Shown: piece after piece, positions 16,355-27,800 of the stretch
Position numbering within the stretch: the stretch's first letter is position 1
How the letters are laid out: the number at the start of each line of letters is the position of its first letter
From: Paenibacillus sp. FSL H8-0548
GTDB lineage: Bacteria > Bacillota > Bacilli > Paenibacillales > Paenibacillaceae
Assembly: GCF_038630985.1 (NCBI RefSeq)
Contig: NZ_CP152049.1
Location: 996,001 to 1,060,000 of the forward strand
Direction of reading: 5' to 3'
DNA: 64,000 nucleotides
The notes under the pieces: generated by a model
Told to the model about the DNA's origin: nothing
What the model saw: only the letters and a program-made list of their open reading frames with translations
Databases searched by the model: none
Program-made: the position numbers and the translations under genes

Positions 16355-18712
16355 ATGCTGAAGCTATTACAACAGGTTATAAATGGAACTCGTGCTTGGA
16401 GCATGGATAAGCATCGTATCTCTATTGAACAAATCAATAAAGATTGTTCGAGGTTGCTTAATAGATTCCCTGATGTTGACCTTTCTCTGATAACAGACAA
16501 TCTTCGCCAAAAAATTAAGAATGATACGCCAATACATAACGTTCGAATGGAAGCCTATTCGCTTGTAAAAGCCGCCTGCAGACGTGTTTTTGATTTAGAT
16601 GTTCATAATGAACAAATTTTAGGTGCATTGGCAATTTACGAAGGTAATATAGCGGAAATGAAGACGGGCGAAGGTAAGACGATAACTGCTATTTTCCCTG
16701 CATTTCTCCAAGCACTAACTGGAAAAAAGGTGCATATCGCCACGGTGAATGAATATTTAGCGTTTAGAGATAGTGAGGGAATGAGCAAAGTATTTCATAT
16801 GTTGGGCTTGTCAGTCGGTTGTCTTCGAAATGGAATGAACAATGAGGAACGGCAATCTCAGTATGCATGTGATGTAACGTATGGAACTCATTATGAATTC
16901 GGTTTCGATTATTTACGTGATCATTTAGTTAATCGGAAAGAGGATCGCGTTCAGTGCGGTCTGCATTTCTTATTGCTTGATGAGGCTGATAGCATACTGA
17001 TAGACGAAGCGCGAACCCCGCTTCTCATTTCTTCTGCTCCTGGGAAAGGGAGCGACTACCTCGTGTTGATCGATCAGAAAATTTCCCTGCTCGCTGATGG
17101 AGACTTTGAATTTGATGCCATGGAGAGACACGTATCTCTTACCCATCAAGGAATAGACCGCTGTGAGCAGCTCTTTGGAATCCGGAATCTCATGAACCTT
17201 GAGCATAGTGATACGTATCATAAAATTCAGCAGGCGTTAAGGGCACGCTTTCTTATGAAAAGAGATATCGATTATGTCATTCGAATCAATGAGCAAGGAG
17301 AACAGGAAGTAGTTATCGTTGATCAAAGCACAGGAAGGCTCATGTTCGGACGAAGATATACGGAAGGGCTTCACCAAGCGATAGAAGCGAAGGAACGTGT
17401 GGTTGTCAATGGTCAATCAGCTACTCTTGCTTCTATAACCCTTCAGCATTTTGTACAGTTGTATGAAAAAGTTGGTGGAATGAGCGGTACTGCTGTTGAA
17501 GTAGAGTCGGAATTGCAAGAGGTTTACGGAATTGATGTGGCGGTAATTCCAACGCATCGTCCCATTGCCCGTAGTGATCAGGCGGATCTGTTGTTTTTTA
17601 ATGAGGAGACGAAATATCGCTGGATCATGGATGACATTAAGCAAAGGCACGCCAAGGGCCAGCCAGTGCTCGTCGGAACGCCTGATATTCGTGCTTCAGA
17701 GCGGCTTAGCCAAATGCTTGCAAGTGAGAATATTTCACATCATGTGCTGAATGCCAAAAACGCTGAAAAAGAGGCTGCAATTATTCGAGAGGCAGGTATG
17801 GAGAACGCAGTAACTATCGCGACAAACATGGCTGGCAGGGGAGTCGATATATGGCTAGGACCTGGAGTTGAGGAAAACGGCGGTCTCCATGTGATTGGAA
17901 CTTGCAGACATAATTCAGCGAGAATTGATAATCAACTTAAGGGACGCAGCGGCAGGCAGGGATCGGTTGGCAGTTCAAGGTTTTATATCTCGTTAGAGGA
18001 TGACTTGCTGGTTAACTATTACTCTGATGATTTATTGGATGAGCTGGAAGAAAGCTTGCTGCCTATTGATCGGCCGATTACGCAGCAGAAATATATTGCG
18101 GCCATAAGAAATGCGCAGCGGGCTGCCGAATTAGAAGGCTTTGCTCTTCGCGCAAGTTTGATCGAATGGGACAAGCCCGTTCAGCAGCAGCGCATGATCT
18201 ATTATCATATGCGAAATGATGTCGTTGATCGGGATTCATATAAGGAATTGCTAGTCTCCATGATTGATAAGATTACTGTTAATGCTGTGAACCGGAATTA
18301 TCCTTCAGGATTTAGTGAGGAGCCTCCGAATTGGTTTCGACTGTTTGCTGAACTCAGTGCGATCTTTCCATCTCCGAAAGGTTTTATGCTGAAGCAGCTT
18401 GATCAGCTTACTCGGCGACAAACGATTGAGCAAATTAGCGAGCAGCTGTATCAAAGGCTGGATGAATGGTACGAGGCATCCTCAATAGAAATGGATGAGT
18501 TCGTGAAGCATGCTTCGCTCCGTGCGTTCGACCGCAACTGGATTCAATATTTGGAAGCATTAAACGTATCGAAGGAAAGCTCGTTTTATTCGGTTAGCGG
18601 GAGTCAAAAAGTGGATTATGAGCGAGAAACGGCTCAAATGTTTGAAGGGTTATTAGATACGATTCATAAGGAAGTGCTTACATCCATATGGGCTCGAGTG
18701 GATACTTCCTGA
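16355..18712 (+). CDS. secA2: Accessory Sec translocase ATPase SecA2
   Basis: A 785-residue SecA-family motor starting at ATG 16355 (MLKLLQQVINGT...) after GGGGGT; a GTG at 16280 would add 25 hydrophobic residues not expected in SecA. Motifs: Walker A MKTGEGKT (about residue 103), LLLDEADSILIDEARTPL (DEAD near 208), TVNEYLA..D, GTPDIRASERL and NMAGRGVDI, QLKGRSGRQGS in the second motor domain. The C-terminus lacks the zinc-binding CxCxSG(K/H)xx(C) tail of housekeeping SecA, and the length is shorter, as in SecA2. It should export a subset of surface proteins. The 3757-residue gene downstream is the obvious client. Confidence 0.9.
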   Translation: MLKLLQQVINGTRAWSMDKHRISIEQINKDCSRLLNRFPDVDLSLITDNLRQKIKNDTPIHNVRMEAYSLVKAACRRVFDLDVHNEQILGALAIYEGNIAEMKTGEGKTITAIFPAFLQALTGKKVHIATVNEYLAFRDSEGMSKVFHMLGLSVGCLRNGMNNEERQSQYACDVTYGTHYEFGFDYLRDHLVNRKEDRVQCGLHFLLLDEADSILIDEARTPLLISSAPGKGSDYLVLIDQKISLLADGDFEFDAMERHVSLTHQGIDRCEQLFGIRNLMNLEHSDTYHKIQQALRARFLMKRDIDYVIRINEQGEQEVVIVDQSTGRLMFGRRYTEGLHQAIEAKERVVVNGQSATLASITLQHFVQLYEKVGGMSGTAVEVESELQEVYGIDVAVIPTHRPIARSDQADLLFFNEETKYRWIMDDIKQRHAKGQPVLVGTPDIRASERLSQMLASENISHHVLNAKNAEKEAAIIREAGMENAVTIATNMAGRGVDIWLGPGVEENGGLHVIGTCRHNSARIDNQLKGRSGRQGSVGSSRFYISLEDDLLVNYYSDDLLDELEESLLPIDRPITQQKYIAAIRNAQRAAELEGFALRASLIEWDKPVQQQRMIYYHMRNDVVDRDSYKELLVSMIDKITVNAVNRNYPSGFSEEPPNWFRLFAELSAIFPSPKGFMLKQLDQLTRRQTIEQISEQLYQRLDEWYEASSIEMDEFVKHASLRAFDRNWIQYLEALNVSKESSFYSVSGSQKVDYERETAQMFEGLLDTIHKEVLTSIWARVDTS

Positions 18713-18800
18713 CAACTGTTTTTGTCCACCTCGTTTTTTGAAGAGCCTAGAGGTTCTTGAGAAATATATGCATTCGATCATTTATTCTAGGAGGAATAGT

Positions 18801-21800
18801 ATGACTGGTTATGAAGACGAACAAGAAAAAATGAAAGAATCAAAAATTAAGAAGAGACGTCCCAAGCAGGAGAAAAAATCCAATGTGGTTGGTACTGTAA
18901 CAGGCGCAGTTATGATTGCAGGCGCAGTTCTGCCGATGATGCCGGCAATGACCGCTTATGCAGCTAGTACAGGGACGATGTCTGTGGACAAATCTTTTGT
19001 TGCTGTAGGCGAATCAGTAAATATTACGGTGACAGACACAAATAATGGAGACACCGTATTAAATACGGATTCAGGCTCAGTGCAAACAACGACAGTAGCC
19101 GTATCTTCGCCTGACGATGCTCTACGCAGCCCTCTGATGATTACTTTAACGGAAACCGGCGCGAACACAGGAATTTTTCAAGGCTCGTTGAAGCTGGTCG
19201 ATACGAATACAACAAGCCCTGCTGCTAATGAGATTAAAGTTCAAAACAACAATGCCGTATCAATCCTAGATCCCAATTGGGACAATCCAGACGCTTTGTC
19301 GCCGATCGTAATCAACGTTACACGCAGAGACTATGCTACCGGTGCCGTAAAGCTATACGATAATGTTTCAAATAGCCTTATCAACTCGTTAGTTCATGAC
19401 GGACAAGTCGTACGTGTGGAATTAACAGATGCTGACCTGAATACAAGCACAACGACCGTTCAAACCCGCGCGGTTAATTTGACGACAACTGCTGGAGTGA
19501 ACGGCAACGACCTTATCCTAACTGAAACTGGGAACAACACAGGGGTGTTTGAGGGAACCTTCACGGTGGGCGACGATATTGCGCCTGCGCATAATGAGCG
19601 TTTTTATATTGAGTACGCTGATGAACATATGGAAAATACCTTGAACGGTACGGTTACCAAAACGTTATTATATCGTAATTTCTCCGCTGCAGCTCTTACA
19701 GTAACTCCTGGAACGGCAGCAACTAATGAACCGATAACGGTTGAATTAACTGACCTTGACCTGAATTTGGATGAAGCTAATGCAGAAAATGTAAGTGTTA
19801 AAATTAGCTCTCAAGCAGACTCTACTGGATTATCATTGACCTTGACGGAAACGGGTGCTAATACTGGTGTTTTCAGAGGGTCATTTGAAATGGAAGCAGG
19901 GGCAACCAATGCGGGCGCTCATAAAATTAGCGTGGCGAATAATGGTACGGTCACGATTAACTATACGGATTTACGCGATGCGGCTGGTTTGTCGAGTTCG
20001 ATTACAGATACCGTTGTGCGCAAGGATCATACAACTGCAAATGTCGCATTGGATAAATCCTTTGTAGTCGTTGGCGAGACCGTTACGGTCACAGTGACGG
20101 ATCTTGAATTTGCTAATGGAGCCAGCAATGAAAGCTTAAGTGTGAATGTTGCATCTTCAATAACTGATTCTGCAGGTATCGATGTATTCGTTACGGAAAC
20201 GAATGATACGGGTGTTTTCACTGGCACATTCGTCGTTCAGGCATTCACAGATGCTAGTGCGACACCTAAGGAGCTAGGTGTGGGCACGAACCTAGAAATG
20301 ATCACTGCTACTTACTTGGATAATCACAAGGCGGATAATACAAGCGGTACAGTAACCTACACAGCTCAGCGTAAGGATAGAATGACGGGGATTTTGAATT
20401 ATTCACGTCTTTCGAGTCCTGACGGTGAGTTGATTCAAGTAGAATTGCAGGATACTGATCTAGATACGCTTTCTAATGTAGCGGAATCTGTAAATGTGGC
20501 AGTAAGGTCTACAGATGACGAGACGGGCTTTGTTCTGTCTTTGAAAGAAACGGGTGTAAATACGGCAATGTTTGTTGGAACGTTTAAGCCTGTGAGAACT
20601 GAAACTAACTCAACGAACAGTCCACAGGAGCTTCAAGTGCTTTCTTACGGAACGAATATGATCGTAACTTATACGGATTTCGCTCGTGCCAATAATACGC
20701 CGGGCAATATTGTTACTACGTTTGCTAATGTACAGATTCCGAAGATTACCTCTATAGCTGCGGCAGAAGCTGGAGATTTCGAGGTCGGTGCAGGTGAAGA
20801 AGACACGGTAACGATTGTATTTGATATCGCTACAAATATGCCGACGATTGCTGCTGCGGATATTGCTTCAGCACTAATATTGGATGAAGGCAGTTGGGGG
20901 ACGGTTGCGTCTGCAGCATGGAGCAACAGTCAGACGCTAGTGGTAACTTTGGGTTCAGGTGCTACCTTGAAAAATGACGCAGTCATCACGATTGATGGGT
21001 CCGCAGCAATCAAGAACGCTGCTGGAACAAGCGCGAGTAGCGTAGCCAGCGAAGCGATCAATGGCACGTTTGGCAGTCAGGTGCCAGCGATTTCAAGTAT
21101 AACAGCGGAAGAAGGCGGCGATCTTGAAGTCGGCGCAGGCGCAGGGGATACGGTAACGATTGTGTTCGACGTAGAAACGAACCAGCCGACGCTTGACGCG
21201 GCGAATCTTGCAACGACGCTAGAATTGAGCGCAGGCAGCTGGGGTACGGTAGAGAATGGTCTATCGGTGGCATGGAGCAACAGCCGGACGCTTGTGGTTA
21301 CGCTAGGGTCTAACGCAACGGTGAAGAAGGGTGCGACGATCACTCTCGACTCGTCAGCTAACGTTAAGGATATCGGGGAAGAAAGCTTGGCGAGCACAGC
21401 GAGTTCCACGATCAGCAGCGGAACATTTTATAGTGCGGTACCTCGCATTTCAAGTGTGACGGCAGCAGAAGGCGGAGCTAGTGACATTGGAGCAGGCGCG
21501 GGCGATACGCTCACCATCGTGTTCGACATCGCGACTGATCAACCAGCAATTGCTCCGGGGACTCTTGCAACGGCACTGGGATTGAGTGCTGGCAGCTGGG
21601 GTACAGGAGCAAGTGCAGCGTGGAGCGACAGCAGTACGCTTGTGGTAACGCTAGGAACCGGCGCAACGGTGAAGAAGGGTGAAACACTTACGCTTGATGC
21701 GACTGCTAGTATTAGGGATATTGGGCAAGAGAGCCTGGCGAGCACAGCTAGCGCTGTAATCGGTGGAACGTTTGGTAGTCAGGTGCCAGCGATTACGAGT

Positions 21801-24800
21801 GTAACGGCTGCAGAGGGCGGCGCATCTGAAGTTGGTGCAGGAGCAGGCGATACGGTTACGATCGTGTTCGATGTACCTACGAATCAACCAGTGATTGCGG
21901 CAGCGGATATAGCAACTGCGTTAGGATTAAGTGCAGGCAGCTGGGGTACTGGACCAAATGGTCTGTCGGCAGCGTGGAGCAGCAGCCAGACGCTCGTAGT
22001 AACGCTGGGCACTGACGCGACAGTGAAGAAAGGTGCGACGATCACTCTTAGTGCGTCGGCCGGCATTACGGACATTGGGGAAGAAAGTGCAGCGAGTACA
22101 GACAGTGCTGCAATCAATGGAACGTTTGGTAGCTCGGTACCAATCATTGTAAGTGTAATAGCTGCAGAGGACGGCGTGGAAGAAGTAGGTGCAGGAGCAG
22201 GCGATACGGTTACCATCGCGTTCGATGTACCGACAAATCAACCAGCGATTGCAGCAGTGAATATTGCGACCGCATTAGGATTGAGTGCAGGCAGCTGGGG
22301 TACGGAAGCGAACGGTCTTTCGGTAGCATGGAGCAGCAACCAGACGCTTGTGGTTACGCTAGGATCTGACGCAACAGTGAAGAAAGGTGCGACGATCACT
22401 CTTAATGCTACGGCTGGAATTAAGGATATTGGGGCAGAAAGTGCTGCGAGCACAGCCAGTGCTCTAATCGATGGAACGTTCTTCAGCAAAGTACCAAACA
22501 TTGTGAGTGTAACAGCTGCAGAGGACGGAGCGGAAGAAGTAGGCGCGGGGGCCGGAGATACAGTGACCATCGTGTTCGACGAACAAACGAATCGTCCAGC
22601 GATTGCGGCAGCGAGTATTGCAACGGCACTAGTATTAAATGAAGGCAGCTGGGGTACGGAAGCAAACGGTCTGTCGGCAACGTGGAGCAACAGCCAGACG
22701 CTCGTAGTTACACTGGGTTCTGACGCGACAGTGAAGAAAGGTGCGACGATTACTCTTGATGTGTCGGCTGGTATTAAGGACATAGGGGAAGAAAGTGCAG
22801 CGAGTACAGTAAATGCAGTAATCGATGGAACATTCTTCAGTCAAGTGCCGAGTATTGTGAGTGTAACGGCCGCAGAAGGCGGAGCAATAGAAGTGGGGGC
22901 AGGAGCCGGAGATACGTTGACCATCGAGTTCGATGTACCGACGAATCAGCCAGTGATTGCGGCAGCGAATATTGCAACCTTCCTTGGATTGAATGCGGGC
23001 AGCTGGGGTACAGGAGCGAATGGTCTATCGGCAGTATGGAGCAATAGTCAGACGCTCGTAGTTACGCTAGGATCTGACGCAACAGTGAAGAAAGGTGCGA
23101 CGATCACTCTTGATACGTTGGCTGGTATTAAGGACATAGGGGAAGAAAGTGCAGCGAGTACAGTAAGTGCTGTAATCGATGGAACGTTCTTCAGTCAAGT
23201 GCCGAGCATCGTGAGTGTAATGGCTGCGGAGGCTGGTGCATCTGAGGCTGGTGCAGGCGCTGGGGATACGGTGACTATCGTGTTCGATGTACCGACGAAT
23301 CAGCCAGTCATTGCCGCAGGGGATGTAGCGACCGCCTTAGGATTAAGTGAAGGCAGTTGGGGTACAGGCTTATCGGCAGCTTGGAGTGATAGCCAGACGC
23401 TCGTGGTTACGCTAGGATCTGGCGCAACGGTTAAGAAGGGTGCGACGATTACTCTAAATGCGTCGGCTGGCATTAAGGATATTGGGGCAGAAAGTACAGC
23501 AAGCACAGCTGATGCTGTCATTGACGGGTCATTTGGTGTCGGTGCAATCCCAGCTATTACAAGTGTAACAGCTGCAGAGGACGGCGCGGAAGAAGTAGGT
23601 GCAGGAGCAGGCGATACGGTTACCATCGCGTTCAATGTACCGACAAACCAACCAGCGATTGCAGCAGCGAATATTGCGACTGCATTAGGATTGAGTGCAG
23701 GCAGCTGGGGTACGGAAGCAAACGGTCTCTCGGCAGCATGGAGCAGCAACCAGACGCTTGTGGTTACGCTAGGATCTGACGCAACAGTGAAGAAAGGTGC
23801 GACGATCACTCTTAATGCTACGGCTGGAATTAAGGATATTGGGGCAGAAAGTGCTGCGAGCACAGCCAGTGCTCTAATCGATGGAACGTTCTTCAGCAAA
23901 GTACCAAACATTGTGAGTGTAACAGCTGCAGAGGACGGAGCGGAAGAAGTAGGCGCGGGGGCCGGAGATACAGTGACCATCGTGTTCGACGAACAAACGA
24001 ATCGTCCAGCGATTGCGGCAGCGAGTATTGCAACGGCACTAGTATTAAATGAAGGCAGCTGGGGTACGGAAGCAAACGGTCTGTCGGCAACGTGGAGCAA
24101 CAGCCAGACGCTCGTAGTTACACTGGGTTCTGACGCGACAGTGAAGAAAGGTGCGACGATTACTCTTGATGTGTCGGCTGGTATTAAGGACATAGGGGAA
24201 GAAAGTGCAGCGAGTACAGTAAATGCAGTAATCGATGGAACATTCTTCAGTCAAGTGCCGAGTATTGTGAGTGTAACGGCCGCAGAAGGCGGAGCAATAG
24301 AAGTGGGGGCAGGAGCCGGAGATACGTTGACCATCGAGTTCGATGTACCGACGAATCAGCCAGTGATTGCGGCAGCGAATATTGCAACCTTCCTTGGATT
24401 GAATGCGGGCAGCTGGGGTACAGGAGCGAATGGTCTATCTGCAGCATGGAGCGATAGCCAGACGCTCGTAGTTACGCTTGGATCTGACGCAACTGTGAAA
24501 AAGGGCGCTTCTATCAGCCTCAATTCTTTAGCAGGAATTTTGGATATTGGGGAAGAAAGCTTGGCGAGCACAGACAGCACAGCGATTGAAGGTACATTTG
24601 GCAGCCAATTGCCGAGCATCGTGAGTGTGACGGCGGCAGAAGGCGGTATACCTGAAGTTGGTGCTGGCTTAGGGGATACGGTAACTATCGTATTTGATAC
24701 CCCTACGAATCAACCGACGATTGCTCCGGGAGATATTGCAACGGCGCTCGGATTAAATAAAGGTATCTGGGGTACAGGAGCGACCGCGGCATGGACCGAT

Positions 24801-27800
24801 AACCAGACGCTTGTGGTTACGCTAGGCTCAGATGCAACAGTTAGGAAAGATGCTTCAATTACCCTAAATGCTTCGGCAGGAATTAAGGATATTGGGGAAG
24901 AAAGCGTGGTGAGTACGGATAGTGCAGTGATTGGCGGCACATTTGGAGTAGGCACCGTACCGAATATCGTTGCTATAGAAGCAACTAACGATTCAGGCTT
25001 AGGCGGCGTGGATGCTGGAGATAAGGTAACGATTAAGTTCTCTACATTAACAAATCAGGCAGATGTAGATCTTACTTATTTAACACTTTCGAGCAGTCAC
25101 ACATGGGGAACAGGTGCTTCTGTAGAATGGAGCGCAGCAGACACATTGGTAATTACGCTTGGTAATGCTGCGACGATCGCGGTTGGCGATACACTAAGTA
25201 TTGCCGCTGGCGCTGGTATCAAAGACGTAACAGGTGAATCGGTAGCAATGGTAGGCAATGGCGTAATTAGCGGTACGTTTGGTGCGTCAACTGCACCTGT
25301 CATCAGCTCGGTCGTAGCCACCAATGGCGGCGGAACAGCGTTTGTAGAAGCTGGCGATACGATTGTCATTACGTTTAATACTGCATTCGATAAAACTGGT
25401 TTTGACAGCAGCAAAATTACCGTAAGCGGCGGGCGTACGTTTGGAACAGGCGCAACATTTACTTGGTCCACTGAGAGCTTGACGATTGTGCTTGGTGCAA
25501 ATCCTACGATCCAAATAGGAGATGAGCTAACCTTTGAAGCCGGTAACGGTATCTACGATGCTACGGGACATGAGGAGCTCGCTGAGATTACTCAAGCTAT
25601 CGGCGGTAACTTCGGAGTTGCAGTAGCACCAAAGCTCACGAATGTGTATGCATCCAACTCCAATGGCACACCAGGAGCTGGCGAGGGTGACCGAATCTTA
25701 TTCGTTTTTGATACGCCAACGAACAAAGCAGCTGTTGGTTCTGGTCAGTTTACAATCAATAATGGCCACACGCTTGGCACAAGTCCAACATTCACTTGGA
25801 GCGCGGATGGCCAACAGTTAACGGTCACGTTAGGCGCAGGGGCTAATGTCACCAAGAACGATACGATTTCGATCGGTGCAGCAAGCGGCATATCTGAAGT
25901 GACAGGTGTTGAAGCTTTAGCAGCAACAGGACCTATTGCTATCAACGGCAGCTTCGGAGAAGCAGAAGCACCGTCAGTGATTACCGCAATTGCAGCTAAC
26001 AACGCAGGCATTCCCGGAACGAATGCTGGCGACACGTTGACGTTTATTTTCGACAAGGCGACTAATCAACCAGCCATTGCAAATCCTTCCAGCTTAATTG
26101 GGGTTTCGAATGGACATTCCTTAGGAGCTGGCGCAACTGCAGTATGGTTCGATAATGGTGAAACGCTGCGAATCACATTAGGCACGGGCGCTACCGTTAC
26201 GACAACGGATACCATTTCGATTCAAGCAAGCAATGGCATTTTTGACGAATGGGAAGCAGCGGAATTTGCAGGTGTGTTGAACCTTCCAATCAGCGGATCG
26301 TTTGGTACGGCAACTGCACCTGTCATCAGCTCGGTCGTAGCCACTAACGGCGGCGGAACAGCGTTTGTAGAAGCTGGCGATACGATTGTCATTACGTTTG
26401 ATACTGCATTTGATTCTTCTGATTTTGACAGCAGCAAAATTACCGTTAACAACGGGCATACGTTTGGAACAGGTGCATCGTTTACTTGGTCCAATGAGAG
26501 CTTGACGATTGTGCTTGGTGCAAATCCTACGATCCAAATAGGAGATGAGCTAACCTTTGAAGCCGGTAACGGTATCTACGATGCTACGGGACATGAGGAG
26601 CTCGCTGAGATTACTCAAGCTATCGGCGGTAACTTCGGAGTTGCAGTAGCACCAAAGCTCACGAATGTGTATGCATCCAACTCCAATGGCACACCAGGAG
26701 CTGGCGAGGGTGACCGAATCTTATTCGTTTTTGATACGCCAACGAACAAAGCAGCTGTTGGTTCTGGTCAGTTTACAATCAATAATGGCCACACGCTTGG
26801 CACAAGTCCAACATTCACTTGGAGCGCGGATGGCCAACAGTTAACGGTCACGTTAGGCGCAGGGGCTAATGTCACAAAGAACGACACGATTTCGATCGGT
26901 GCGTCAAGCGGCATATCTGAAGTGACAGGTGTTGAAGCTTTAGCGGCAACAGGACCGATTGCGATTAACGGCAGCTTCGGAGAAGCAGAAGCACCGTCAG
27001 TGATTACGGCAATTGCGGCTAACAACGCCGGCATTCCAGGAACGAATGCTGGCGACACGTTGACATTTATTTTCGACAAGGCGACTAATCAACCAGCCAT
27101 TGCAAATCCTTCCAGCTTAATTGGGGTTTCGAATGGACATTCCTTAGGGGTTGGCGCAACTGCAGTATGGCTCGATAATGGTGAAACGCTGCGAATCACA
27201 TTAGGCACAGGCGCAACCGTTACGACATCTGACACGATTACAATACAAGCAAGCAATGGCATTTTTGACGAATGGGCAGCGGCGGAGTTTGCAGGCGTGT
27301 TGAACCTTCCGATCAGCGGATCGTTTGGTACGGCAGCTGCACCTGTTATCAGCTCGGTCATAGCCACCAACGGCGGCGGAACAGCGTATGTGGAAGCTGG
27401 CGATACGATTGTTATTACGTTTAATACCGCATTTGATTCTTCTGATTTTGACAGCAGCAAAATTACCGTTAACAACGGGCATACGTTTGGAACAGGTGCA
27501 TCGTTTAATTGGTCCAATGAGAGCTTGACGATTGTGCTTGGTGCAAATCCTACGATCCAAATAGGAGATGAGCTAACCTTTGAAGCCGGTAACGGTATCT
27601 ACGATGCTACGGGACAAGAGGAGCTCGCTGAAGTTGCTAAAGCGATCGGCGGCAACTTCGGAGTTGCAGTAGCACCGGGACTCACGAGTGTGTATGCTAC
27701 AAACGCTAATGGCACACCAGGAGTCGGAGCGGGTGACCGCATTATATTCACCTTTGATACGCGGACGAATGCGGCAAACGTTGATCTCAGTAAGTTCAAC

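Noticed and set aside
18738..18800. Earlier start of the giant protein
   Set aside because: ATG 18801 has TAGGAGG at ideal distance and a complete signal peptide; the preceding codons contain that ribosome binding site.
23300..24193. Minus-strand open frame of 297 codons and many similar ones in 20.6-29.4 kb
   Set aside because: They mirror the Ala/Gly/Thr-rich repeats of the giant gene in a fixed antisense phase, lack ribosome binding sites and repeat with the modules.
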